Assembly (NCBI RefSeq): GCF_022664455.2
Contig: NZ_JAKRKC020000002.1
Location: 1,426,001 to 1,490,000, forward strand
Source of the DNA: Actinomadura luzonensis
GTDB taxonomy: Bacteria; Actinomycetota; Actinomycetes; Streptosporangiales; Streptosporangiaceae
Direction of reading: 5' to 3'
Length of the DNA stretch: 64,000 nt
Shown here piece by piece: positions 16,439 through 24,428 of the stretch. Made by a program: the position numbers and the translations under genes. Within the stretch, counting starts at the first letter, position 1. Every line of letters starts with the position of its first letter. Below the pieces are notes generated by a model. It did not search any database. It saw only the letters and a program-made list of their open reading frames with translations, and had not been told where the DNA came from.

Positions 16439-18264
16439 GGCGCCGACCGTAACGGCACCCGCACCACCACCCGCCACCCACCCCCATCGGACGCTTCCTG
16501 TCCCGGTCCGGCCGGTCGGGGGGCGGGGTGGGGCGCGGACGGGCCGGCCTCGAACTCGCCCCGGAGCAGCCGCACCCGCTCCCGCATCCCCGCCAGGCCC
16601 CTGCCCCCGACGCCCCCGCCGCCGACGCCTCCGACGCCGCGCCCGTCGCGCGGAGCGGCGGTCGCGTTGACGACCTCCAGCCGCAGAACGCCGTCCCGGA
16701 CGCCGGCCGACAGCCGCACCGGGCCCCGGCCGTGCTTGATGGCGTTGGTCAGCGCCTCCTGCAGGATCCGGTACGCCTCGCGCGAGACGACGGCGGGCAC
16801 CCCGGACAGGTCGCCGACGTCCTGCCGCACGATCGCCCCGGAAGCCGCGACCAACGCCCCGACGTCAGCCAACGTCGGCGCCACCCCCCACCCCGCCCCC
16901 GCTGACGCCGCCTCCTGCGACGTCCCCGCCGTCATCGACTCCCGCGCCCCTTCGACCGGCGCCCCTCTGCGTGAGACCGCCCCCAGCGACCTCTCCCGCG
17001 ACGCCCCCTCCGAGGGCGTCCCCTCGCGATGTCCTCCCGACGTCGCTCCTTGGGACGTCGCTTCCCGGCGCGTGACGGCCCGGAGCGTCGGTTCCTGGGG
17101 CGTCGCTTCCCAGGACGTCGCTTCCCATGACGTGGGGCCCGCACCTTCGGCGGGCTCTCGACCCGGCTCCCCTGCTGCGCTCGCGAGGGCGCCGCGTGGC
17201 CGGGAGGGGGAGGGGCCGGCCGGGTCGCCGCCCTGACGGGAGGGGTTAGGCGGGCCGTCGTCCTGGCGGGAGGGGCCAGGCGGGCCGTCGTCCTGGCGGG
17301 AGGGGCCAGGCGGGCCGCCGCTCTGGCGGGCGTCCACCTGGTCGGCAGGCACGGCGACGACCGAGCCGTGGGTCGGGCCGTCGTGGGTTCGGCCGTCGTG
17401 GGTTCGGCCGTTGCCTGGGCGGCCGTTGCCTGGGCGGCCGTTGCCTGGGCGGTGGTCGTCGTCGCGGAGGAGGCCCAGGACGTGGTCCAGGTCCTCAAGG
17501 GCGGCGCGGGCCGACCGTTCGATGGCCGACAGCGCCGTGCGGGCGGTCTCCGGGTCGCGGTCGAGGACGCGTCCGGCCGCCGCGGCCTGGAGCGTGACGA
17601 CGCTCAGCGCGTGCCCGACCGAGTCGTGCAGCTCCCGCGCCAGCCGGTTGCGTTCGGCGAGGACGCGGGCGTGCTCCTCGGCGGCGGCCAGCCGTTCGGC
17701 CGGCGTCGGCCCCAGCAGGACGGGCGCCAGCCGCGCCAGCCCCTCCCCGGCCCCCGCGACCAGCCCGGTCAGCGCGCCCAGCAGCGCCACCCCGCCCGCC
17801 GCCCACGCCACCGCCGGCCATCCCGGCGCGATGTGGAGGCCGACGACCTGCTCGGCCCCGCCCGTGACCGGCAGCGCCAGCGTGTAGGCGGTGAACGGCA
17901 CGACGGCGAGCGTGCACCCGCTCAGCACCCCGCCCACCCCCAGGTGCACGGTGAACCACGCGGCGGTGCGGCGGCGCTCCTGCCAGGACCGCCGCCCCTG
18001 CCGCGCCGGCGGCGTCTCGATGCGCGCGCCCAGCAGGCTCTGGGCCGCGTTGACCATGAGCCCCCGCACGGGCAGGAACAGCCCGGTCGCCGCCACCACG
18101 GGCAGCACCGCCGCGAACACCCCGACCTCGACCGGCAGCATCAGATCAGCCGTGCCCCGGCCGCGGGTCAGGCCCGCGACCAGCACCCCGGCCATCATGT
18201 ACGGCATCAGCAGCGCGCCCCCCAGCACGAGGCACGCCCATCGCCGGAACAGGGCCCTTCTCAC
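16435..18264 (-). CDS. NarL-type sensor histidine kinase with large repetitive insert
   Basis: A 609-residue sensor kinase. The N-terminal half has about five membrane segments (10-190). The HisKA_3 dimerisation helix carries the phospho-His in RELHDSVGHALSVV (~210-225). The ATPase domain (N-box EALTNAIKHGRG, then GGRGLAGMRERVRLL) lies at ~475-605. Between them, residues ~270-462 are a low-complexity insert made of repeats (RPGNG, THDG, PPGPSRQDDG, SWEAT/REATSQ). Typical family members have about 10-20 residues there. Start GTG at 18264. The pair with the response regulator suggests envelope sensing; the ligand is unknown. Confidence 0.9.
   Translation of the reverse strand: MRRALFRRWACLVLGGALLMPYMMAGVLVAGLTRGRGTADLMLPVEVGVFAAVLPVVAATGLFLPVRGLMVNAAQSLLGARIETPPARQGRRSWQERRRTAAWFTVHLGVGGVLSGCTLAVVPFTAYTLALPVTGGAEQVVGLHIAPGWPAVAWAAGGVALLGALTGLVAGAGEGLARLAPVLLGPTPAERLAAAEEHARVLAERNRLARELHDSVGHALSVVTLQAAAAGRVLDRDPETARTALSAIERSARAALEDLDHVLGLLRDDDHRPGNGRPGNGRPGNGRTHDGRTHDGPTHGSVVAVPADQVDARQSGGPPGPSRQDDGPPGPSRQDDGPPNPSRQGGDPAGPSPSRPRGALASAAGEPGREPAEGAGPTSWEATSWEATPQEPTLRAVTRREATSQGATSGGHREGTPSEGASRERSLGAVSRRGAPVEGARESMTAGTSQEAASAGAGWGVAPTLADVGALVAASGAIVRQDVGDLSGVPAVVSREAYRILQEALTNAIKHGRGPVRLSAGVRDGVLRLEVVNATAAPRDGRGVGGVGGGGVGGRGLAGMRERVRLLRGEFEAGPSAPHPAPRPAGPGQEASDGGGWRVVVRVPLRSAP
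16880..17456 (-). repeat. In-frame tandem repeats inside the histidine kinase gene
   Basis: The segment coding for the kinase linker is built from several runs of short direct repeats: 15-nt units near 17388-17451, ~30-nt units near 17238-17325, and degenerate 12-nt units near 17030-17140. All unit lengths are multiples of three, so copy-number change would keep the reading frame. Confidence 0.8.
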
Positions 18265-18289
18265 ACCCGCGATTATATGTCGAGAAAAA

Positions 18290-18336
18290 TTCGCTGAGGG
18301 TGGAATGCGCTTTTAGAGAAATGCGCCGCCAGCGAA
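18290..18336. promoter_or_regulatory. Repeat-rich control region upstream of clpP
   Basis: The 144-nt gap between the divergent kinase and clpP genes is clearly AT-richer than its surroundings. It holds an inverted repeat TTCGCTG (18290-18296) / CAGCGAA (18330-18336) that brackets two direct repeats AATGCGC (18304 and 18320, 16 bp apart). A TTGCGCAA palindrome lies further down at 18375-18382. Actinomycete clpP operons are controlled by ClgR or PopR; the motifs here do not match the PopR box and I cannot assign the factor. Confidence 0.5.
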
Positions 18337-18408
18337 AAGATTCCTTATCCGACGGCGATCGGGACTAGCGTTTTTTGCGCAATTACCCGCACCAGAAAGG
18401 CGACCGTC

Positions 18409-18972
18409 ATGACGGAGACCAAGCACGCGGCCTGGCCTGACCAGCTCAGCCAGCGCCTGCTGAAGGAGCGCATCGTCGTTCTCGGCCAGGAGGTCGACGA
18501 CGAGATTTGCAACCGGCTCTGCGGGGAGCTGCTCCTGCTGGCGGCCGAGGACCCGAAACGCGACATCACTCTTTACATCAATTCGCCAGGCGGTTCGGTG
18601 CAGGCCGGGCTCGCGCTCTACGACATGATGCAGTTCATTCCGTGCGACGTCGCGACGGTGGCGATGGGCTTCGCCGCGTCCATGGGCCAGGTGATCCTGT
18701 CGGCGGGGGCGAAGGGCAAGCGGTTCGCCATGCCCAACGCCCGCGTCGTCATGCACCAGCCGCTCGGCGGCATCGGCGGCTCGGCCACCGACATCCAGAT
18801 CCAGGCCGACAACATGATCTACACCAAGCGGCGGATGGCCGAGATCATCGCCCACCACACGGGCCAGCCGCTGGAGCGCATCCAGGCCGACTCCGACCGC
18901 GACCGCTGGTTCACCGCGCAGGAGGCCCTGGAGTACGGGATCGTCGACCACATCGCCGAAGGGACGAACTGA
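18409..18972 (+). CDS. clpP: ATP-dependent Clp protease proteolytic subunit (first copy)
   Basis: A 187-residue ClpP serine peptidase that degrades proteins fed by Clp ATPases in the cytosol. The triad is visible: Ser in GFAASMGQVIL (~96), His in VVMHQPLGG (~121), Asp in DSDRDRW (~170). TLYINSPGGSV is the family handle. The ATG at 18409 follows GAAAGG. The second clpP starts one base after its stop, and no clpX follows, so this is the auxiliary type of locus (as clpP3-clpP4 in Streptomyces) rather than the main clpP1P2-clpX operon; that assignment is inference. Confidence 0.95.
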   Translation: MTETKHAAWPDQLSQRLLKERIVVLGQEVDDEICNRLCGELLLLAAEDPKRDITLYINSPGGSVQAGLALYDMMQFIPCDVATVAMGFAASMGQVILSAGAKGKRFAMPNARVVMHQPLGGIGGSATDIQIQADNMIYTKRRMAEIIAHHTGQPLERIQADSDRDRWFTAQEALEYGIVDHIAEGTN

Positions 18973-18973
18973 G

Positions 18974-19591
18974 ATGAGCGGGCGTTACGTGCTGCCGTCG
19001 TTCACCGAGCGCACCTCGTACGGGATGAAGGAGATGAACCCGTACAACAAGCTGTTCGAGGACCGCATCATCTTCCTCGGCGCGCCGATCGACGACACCG
19101 TGGCCAACGACGTGATGGCGCAGCTCCTGACGCTGGAGTCGCTCGACCCCGACCAGGACGTCAGCCTGTACATCAACTCGCCGGGCGGCTCGTTCACCTC
19201 GATGGCCGCGATCTACGACACGATGCAGTTCATCCGGCCGGAGGTGCAGACGGTCTGCATCGGCGAGGCGGCCTCGGCGGCGGCCGTGCTGCTGGCGGCC
19301 GGCGCGCCGGGCAAGCGGGCGGCGCTGCCGCACGCGCGGGTGCTGCTGCACGAGCCGCACACCGAGGGCGGGCGCGGGCAGGGCAGCGACCTGGAGATCC
19401 ACGCCAGGGAGATCCTGCGCATGCGCGACCAGCAGGAGGAGATCCTGGCCCGGCACACGGGGCGGTCGCCGCTGGAGATCCGCAAGGACATCGAGCGCGA
19501 CCGCATCTTCACGGCCGAGCAGGCGCGCACGTACCGGCTGGTGGACGACATCTTCGCATCGAGGAAGCGCACCCTCGCCCCCGCCCGCTAG
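18974..19591 (+). CDS. clpP: ATP-dependent Clp protease proteolytic subunit (second copy)
   Basis: A 205-residue ClpP with Ser in IGEAASAAAVLL, His in VLLHEPH and Asp in DIERDRIF, so it should be catalytically competent. Its N-terminal stretch (MSGRYVLPSFTERTSYGMKEMNPYNKLFEDRIIF) is longer than in the first copy and contains the usual processing region. It starts one nucleotide after the upstream clpP and will be cotranscribed; in actinomycetes such pairs form mixed heptameric rings. It ends before a strong terminator at 19677-19709. Confidence 0.95.
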   Translation: MSGRYVLPSFTERTSYGMKEMNPYNKLFEDRIIFLGAPIDDTVANDVMAQLLTLESLDPDQDVSLYINSPGGSFTSMAAIYDTMQFIRPEVQTVCIGEAASAAAVLLAAGAPGKRAALPHARVLLHEPHTEGGRGQGSDLEIHAREILRMRDQQEEILARHTGRSPLEIRKDIERDRIFTAEQARTYRLVDDIFASRKRTLAPAR

Positions 19592-19676
19592 CTGGAGCCG
19601 CTCGCCGCCCTCCGCCTGAGCTGCTCCCCCCATCGACCCGACCTCCCCCATCGACCGACCCGACCTCCCTCATCGA

Positions 19677-19709
19677 GGCGGCGTGCCCTTCTCGGGTGCG
19701 CCGCCTTTT
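19677..19709 (+). terminator. Intrinsic terminator after the clpP pair
   Basis: A 12-bp stem (GGCGGCGTGCCC / GGGTGCGCCGCC, two G-T pairs) with a 5-nt loop is followed by TTTT. Just upstream, 19632-19675, a CCCATCGACCCGACCTC-like unit is repeated imperfectly. The gap to the next gene start (19908) otherwise holds only an AT-richer stretch (19740-19800), probably its promoter. Confidence 0.8.
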
Positions 19710-19907
19710 CCGCGCCCGGGCCCGACCGGGTAGATCTTTCCATCAGAAGGAGCCCCATTTCTGGGGATAGCGTCATAGAGGGGTTGATTTCGGAGGATTC
19801 CGCCAGTAGGCGTGGTGCGCATGCAAGAAGGCGTCGAAGTGGACGAGCTGGACCGGGCGCGCCTGGGTCCCCACGCCCGCCGCCCGAACCCCGACGGAGA
19901 AGCCCTC

Positions 19908-20798
19908 ATGACCGAACAGCAGCCCTGGCAGTGGGACGAGCGGACCTGGCGCGGCCACGTCGCCCGGGTGCGCGCCGGCCGCAGCCTGCGCCCCGCGTCC
20001 TGGCCGGGCGGCGCCCGCGCCGCCGTCGCCCTGTCCTTCGACTCCGACCACGAGACCATCCCCCTCCGCGACGGCGAGACCCGGCCGGGCAAGCTCTCCC
20101 AGGGCGAGTACGGCTCCCGCGTCGGCGCCCCGCGCGTGCTGCGCCTGCTGGAGCGGCACGGCGTCCCCGCCTCGTTCTTCATGCCGGCCGTCTCCGCCCT
20201 GCTGCACCCCGGCGAGGTGCGCGACTACGTCGCCGCCGGCCACGAGGTCGCCATGCACGGCTGGATCCACGAGCGCAACATGCTGCTCACCCCCGCCGAC
20301 GAGCGCGAGCTGGCGCTGCGCGCCGCCGACACGCTGGAGAAGCTGTCCGGCAGCCGCCCGGCCGGGATCCGCACCCCGTCGTGGGACTTCTCCGACCACA
20401 CCCTGGCCATCACCCGCGAGCTCGGCCTCAGCTACGACTCCTCGCTGATGGCCGACGACGAGCCGTACGAGCTGCTCGCCGACGGCGAGCCGACCGGCAT
20501 CGTGGAGATCCCCGTGGAGTGGATCAGGGACGACGCCCCCTACCTGACGATGGACCGTTACACCGCGGTGCGGCCGTACACGCCGCCGCGCGAGGTCGCC
20601 GGGATCTGGCGCGACGAGTTCGACGCCGCCTACGCCGAGGGCGGGCTGTTCCAGCTCACCCTGCACCCCCACGTCATCGGCCACCGCTCGCGCATGACGG
20701 CCCTGTCGGAGCTGCTCGACCACATCGCCGGCCACCAGGGCGTCTGGTACGCCACCCACGCCCAGGTCGCCGAGTACGTCAGGGAGCACGCCCCATGA
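19908..20798 (+). CDS. Polysaccharide deacetylase family protein
   Basis: A 296-residue NodB-like deacetylase fold. The metal-site motifs are present: AVALSFDSDHE (~37-47, Asp pair) and HGWIHERNML (~117, His-x3-His), then GIRTPSWDFSDHT with the catalytic-pocket Arg, and LTLHPHVIGHRSRM near the C terminus. It has no signal peptide, so it more likely acts on a small soluble amide or N-acyl compound (PuuE-like) than on the wall; that is inference supported by coupling to an M20 peptidase. The ATG at 19908 follows GGAGA. An in-frame GTG at 19812 would add 32 residues without family similarity. Confidence 0.85.
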   Translation: MTEQQPWQWDERTWRGHVARVRAGRSLRPASWPGGARAAVALSFDSDHETIPLRDGETRPGKLSQGEYGSRVGAPRVLRLLERHGVPASFFMPAVSALLHPGEVRDYVAAGHEVAMHGWIHERNMLLTPADERELALRAADTLEKLSGSRPAGIRTPSWDFSDHTLAITRELGLSYDSSLMADDEPYELLADGEPTGIVEIPVEWIRDDAPYLTMDRYTAVRPYTPPREVAGIWRDEFDAAYAEGGLFQLTLHPHVIGHRSRMTALSELLDHIAGHQGVWYATHAQVAEYVREHAP

Positions 20799-21178
20799 TC
20801 ACCGCCGCGACCCCCGCGGTGGCCGGGCGGATGGGGCTGCGGCTGGAGCCGTTCGACGCCTTCGAGCCCGCCGCGTACGTTCCCGGGCGCGCCGATCTTT
20901 CCGAAGCCGCTGAGCGGGTACGTGAAGAGGCGACGGACCGTCTGACGGCATGGCTGCGCACGCAGCCGAAGGACCGCAGCGGCATCTGGCGCGACATCGC
21001 CGTCCGCCACCGTCCCGTCGAGGTTCACGACCACTACCGCGCCGTCCTCGCCGAGGCCGAGGCCCGGCAGGTGGACACGCCGCTGCTGCGCGGCGTGCTC
21101 GCCCGCCTGGCCGACGTCGAGGCCGGACGCGCGCCGATGAGCGAGGAGCACCTCGCCGCGCTGGAGGGCGCCCGATGA
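20795..21178 (+). CDS. Stand-alone ketopantoate reductase-like C-terminal domain
   Basis: A 127-residue protein matching only the C-terminal helical domain of PanE/ApbA-type reductases: the KDRSGIWRDIAVRHRPVEVHDHYRAVLAEA segment with the RxxTE-like motif, then DTPLLRGVLARLADVEAG. The N-terminal Rossmann NAD(P) domain (about 170 residues) is missing, and there is no room for it, because the ATG at 20795 overlaps the deacetylase stop (ATGA). The gene also overlaps the next by 4 nt. It is either a domain kept as a separate subunit, for instance for dimerisation, or a remnant preserved by coupling. Confidence 0.7.
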   Translation: MITAATPAVAGRMGLRLEPFDAFEPAAYVPGRADLSEAAERVREEATDRLTAWLRTQPKDRSGIWRDIAVRHRPVEVHDHYRAVLAEAEARQVDTPLLRGVLARLADVEAGRAPMSEEHLAALEGAR

Positions 21179-22434
21179 CGACACAGGACGAGACAGGGCA
21201 GAACGGGGCGGCGGACGACGCGAGCAACCGGGCGGGCGGCGGCCGGGGCGGCGTCGCCGGGGAGTTGCACGCCTGGCTCGGCCGGCATCGCGAGGAGATG
21301 CTGGCCGACCTGGCCGCGTACGTCTCGCTGGAGACGCCCAGCAACGACAGGACTCTGCTGGACGCGGCCCTGAAGTGGCTGGACGGCTGGCTGGCGGCCC
21401 GGCTGGGGCCGCCCGCCGCGACCCGCCTGGTGGACGGCGGCACGCGCGGCGAGGCCGGCGGGCGCGGCGAGCCCGCCGTCTACGGCGACGTCCGGCTCAA
21501 CGACTACGCGGGCCTCGGCGAGGTGCCGGTGCTGCTGCTGGCCCACTACGACACCGTCTGGCCCGCGGGGACGCTGGCCGCCTGGCCGTTCACCGTGGAC
21601 GGCGACCTCGCCACCGGCCCCGGCGTCTTCGACATGAAGGCCGGGCTGGTCCAGCTCGTGTGGGCGGTGCGCGCGCTGGAGGCCGCCGGGCTGCCGCGCC
21701 CGCCGCTGCGGCTGCTGCTCAACGGCGACGAGGAGATCGGCAGCCCGCTGTCGCGCCCGCTCATCGAGGAGGCGGCCGAGAGCTCGGCGGCGGTGCTGGT
21801 CTTCGAGGCCAGCGCGGACGGCGCGCTGAAGACCGCCCGCAAGGGCGTCGGCATCTTCCAGGTCGCCATCACCGGCGTCGAGGCGCACGCCGGCCTCGAA
21901 CCGGCCAAGGGCGCCAGCGCCATCGACGAGCTGGCCCGGGCCGTGCGCCACCTGCACGACCTCGCCGACCCGGCGGCCGGCACCACGCTCAACGTCGGCG
22001 TGGTCCGCGGCGGCACGGGCTCCAACGTCGTCGCCGGCGCGGCCCACGCCGAGGTGGACGTCCGGGTGGCGAGCCAGGCCGAGGCCGACCGGATCGCCGC
22101 CGCCCTCGCCGCGCTGCGGCCGCACGACGAGCGGGCCGCCATCGAGGTGCGGGGCGGCTGGAACCGGCCGGTCATGGAGCGCGGGCCCGGCACCGCCCGG
22201 CTGTTCGCGCTGGCCCGCGACGTGGCCGCCGGCCTCGGCGTGGAGCTGGAGGAGTGCTCGGTGGGCGGGGCCAGCGACGGCAACTTCGCCGCCGCGCTCG
22301 GCCTGCCCGTCCTGGACGGCCTCGGCGCGGTGGGCGCCGGGGCGCACGCCCGGCACGAGCACGTCAGCGTGCGCGGCATGGTGGAACGCTCCGCTCTGAC
22401 GGCGGCCCTGCTCAACGCGCTGACGGGACCCTGA
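21175..22434 (+). CDS. M20 family metallopeptidase
   Basis: A 419-residue peptidase of the carboxypeptidase G2 / ArgE-DapE type. Zinc-site residues are seen in order: LLAHYDTVW (~125, His and catalytic Asp), GPGVFDMKAG (~150, bridging Asp), NGDEEIGS (~184, catalytic Glu and ligand Glu), VFEASADG (~210) and GAHARHEHV (His near 395). The middle lid domain (VEAHAGLEPAKGASAI) mediates dimerisation. No signal peptide. The ATG at 21175 overlaps the upstream stop (ATGA). With the deacetylase and the PanE-like domain it forms a three-gene operon likely to break down an N-acyl or peptide-like metabolite; the substrate is unknown. Confidence 0.9.
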   Translation: MTTQDETGQNGAADDASNRAGGGRGGVAGELHAWLGRHREEMLADLAAYVSLETPSNDRTLLDAALKWLDGWLAARLGPPAATRLVDGGTRGEAGGRGEPAVYGDVRLNDYAGLGEVPVLLLAHYDTVWPAGTLAAWPFTVDGDLATGPGVFDMKAGLVQLVWAVRALEAAGLPRPPLRLLLNGDEEIGSPLSRPLIEEAAESSAAVLVFEASADGALKTARKGVGIFQVAITGVEAHAGLEPAKGASAIDELARAVRHLHDLADPAAGTTLNVGVVRGGTGSNVVAGAAHAEVDVRVASQAEADRIAAALAALRPHDERAAIEVRGGWNRPVMERGPGTARLFALARDVAAGLGVELEECSVGGASDGNFAAALGLPVLDGLGAVGAGAHARHEHVSVRGMVERSALTAALLNALTGP

Positions 22435-22509
22435 GCACCCGCCGCCGGGCGACCTGAGAGGCACTTGTACACTTCTGAGGTTTCTTGGGGGAAATCGGGG
22501 GAGTGGCGC

Positions 22510-23274
22510 GTGCCGCTGGAGCAGGTCCTGGTGTTGCTGGCCGCGGCGGCGGGCGCCGGCTGGATCGACGCCGTCGTGGGTGGCGGCGGGCTGGTCCAGC
22601 TCCCCGCCCTCATGATGACGGGGCTGCCGACCGTCGAGGCGATGGGCACGAACAAGCTGTCGTCGGTGTTCGGGACCGCCTCGGCGGCCGTGGCCTACGC
22701 CCGCTCGGCCAAGTTCGACCGGCAGGTGGCGCTGCCGGGCGCCGGGCTCGCGGTGCTGAGCGCGGGCCTCGGCGCCGCCGCGGCCGCCGCGATCTCCACC
22801 GAGGTGCTGCGGCCGGCCGTGATGGTGGTGCTGCTCGGGGTGGCGGCGTTCGTGACGCTGCGGCCGTCGCTCGGGGCGGTGCCGCAGCCGCAGCTCCGGA
22901 CCGGGCGGCGGGTGGTGGCCGCCGTCGCGGTGGCCGGGGTCGGCATCGCCTTCTACGACGGCGTCATGGGGCCGGGGACGGGAACGTTCCTCATCATCGC
23001 CTTCACCACCATCCTCGGGCTGGACTTCGTCTCGGCCTCCGCCTCGGCGAAGATCATCAACGTGGGGACGAACGTCGGCGCGCTGCTGGTCTTCGGCGCG
23101 CAGGGGCACCTGCAGTGGGGGCTCGGGCTCGGCATGGCGGTGTGCAACATCGCCGGCGCCCAGCTCGGCGCGCGGATGGCGCTCAAGCGGGGCGCGGCGT
23201 TCGTCCGGATCGTGCTGTTGTGCGTGGTGGTCGCCCTGGTGGCCAGGCTGGGCTGGCAGCAGTTCGCCGGCTGA
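22510..23274 (+). CDS. TauE/SafE family anion exporter
   Basis: A 254-residue TauE/SafE membrane protein with about eight hydrophobic segments. It has the two-fold repeat signature: AGWIDAVVGGGGLVQLPALMM near the N terminus and FYDGVMGPGTGTFLIIAF in the middle, plus TNKLSSVFGT and SAKIINVGTN. Such proteins move sulfite, sulfonates or other organic anions across the membrane. The GTG at 22510 is chosen because the hydrophobic N terminus begins there and a purine run precedes it; an upstream in-frame GTG/ATG would add a polar tail. Separate from the M20 operon by 75 nt. Confidence 0.85.
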   Translation: MPLEQVLVLLAAAAGAGWIDAVVGGGGLVQLPALMMTGLPTVEAMGTNKLSSVFGTASAAVAYARSAKFDRQVALPGAGLAVLSAGLGAAAAAAISTEVLRPAVMVVLLGVAAFVTLRPSLGAVPQPQLRTGRRVVAAVAVAGVGIAFYDGVMGPGTGTFLIIAFTTILGLDFVSASASAKIINVGTNVGALLVFGAQGHLQWGLGLGMAVCNIAGAQLGARMALKRGAAFVRIVLLCVVVALVARLGWQQFAG

Positions 23275-23282
23275 CCCGGAGG

Positions 23283-24428
23283 TCACCCGCGGACCGGCTC
23301 GCCGGCGCGCGGGCGCAGGGCGGTGGCGGCCAGCGCCACGAACGCGGCCAGCACCGCCGGGACGGCCAGCGCCCGCGGCAGCCCGGCCAGCTCCCCGGCC
23401 GCGCCGATGAGCACCGGCCCCGACAGGAACCCCAGGTACCCGATCGAGGCGACGCGCGCCAGCGCCCGCCCCGCGAACGCCGGGTCGCGCCGCCCGGCGG
23501 CCGAGAACACCTGCGGCACGATGCACGACAGGCCCGCCCCGAAGCACCCGAACCCGGCCACGCCCGCCACCGGATGCCCGGCCAGCAGCGCCAGCCCCAG
23601 CCCGGCGGCGGCCAGCAGCCCGCAGCAGCGCACCAGCGGCACCGCGCCGAACCGGGCCGCCAGCCGGTCGCCGGCGAGCCGCCCCGCCGTCATCATGATC
23701 GAGAACGCCGCGTACCCGGCCGCCGCGAACCCCGGCGCCGCGCCCAGGTCCTCGCGCAGGTACACCGAGCTCCAGTCGGCCGCCGCCCCCTCGCCCACCA
23801 GGCAGCAGAACGCCAGCACGCCGAGGAACAACGTCCCCTTCGGCAGCCCGCCCCGGCCGGGACGCCCCGCCTCCGGCTCCGGCGGCGGGCGCAGCGCCCA
23901 CCGGGCCGCCCACAGCGCCAGCGCCGCGATGACCGTCCCGGCCGCCCAGAACGTCGTCGCCGGCGACAGCCCCGCGTGCGCCGACAGCCCGCCGAGGCCC
24001 GACCCGGCGAAGCCGCCGATGCTGAACACCGCGTGGAACGACGACATGACCGGCCGGCCGTGCGCCCGCTCGACGGCGACCGCGTTGGCGTTCATGGCCA
24101 CGTCCAGGACGCCGTGCGCGACCCCGAACACCAGCAGCGACCCGGCCAGCGCGGGCAGGCTCCCCGCGTAGGCGGCGGGGACCAGCGCGAGCCCCTGCAC
24201 CAGGGCCGCGGGGATCATCACCCGGTAGCTGCCGTGCCGGTCCACCAGCCGCCCGACCGCCGTCATCCCGATCACCGCCCCGGCGGCGATGGCCAGCAGC
24301 GCCAGGCTGAACTGGCCCTCGCCGAGGCCGAGCCGCTCCTTGACGGCGGGGATGCGCGCGGTCCACGTCCCGACGGCCGCGCCGGCCAGGAAGAACAGCA
24401 GGTGGACGGCCGTGCGCTCGCGCCTCAC
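23283..24428 (-). CDS. MFS transporter (YbjJ/fucose permease-like)
   Basis: A 381-residue major facilitator with about 12 membrane segments. Features are GTWTARIPAVKERLGLGEGQFSLALL, MTAVGRLVDRHGSYRVM (MFS motif A) and DVAMNANAVAVERAHGRPVMSSFHAVFSIGGFAG, a sequence common in YbjJ-like permeases. The GTG at 24428 overlaps the stop of the DeoR-type regulator (GTGA), so regulator and permease form one operon. The pairing suggests uptake or efflux of a sugar-like compound sensed by the regulator. The 3' end meets the convergent TauE gene with an 8-nt gap. Confidence 0.87.
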   Translation of the reverse strand: MRRERTAVHLLFFLAGAAVGTWTARIPAVKERLGLGEGQFSLALLAIAAGAVIGMTAVGRLVDRHGSYRVMIPAALVQGLALVPAAYAGSLPALAGSLLVFGVAHGVLDVAMNANAVAVERAHGRPVMSSFHAVFSIGGFAGSGLGGLSAHAGLSPATTFWAAGTVIAALALWAARWALRPPPEPEAGRPGRGGLPKGTLFLGVLAFCCLVGEGAAADWSSVYLREDLGAAPGFAAAGYAAFSIMMTAGRLAGDRLAARFGAVPLVRCCGLLAAAGLGLALLAGHPVAGVAGFGCFGAGLSCIVPQVFSAAGRRDPAFAGRALARVASIGYLGFLSGPVLIGAAGELAGLPRALAVPAVLAAFVALAATALRPRAGEPVRG

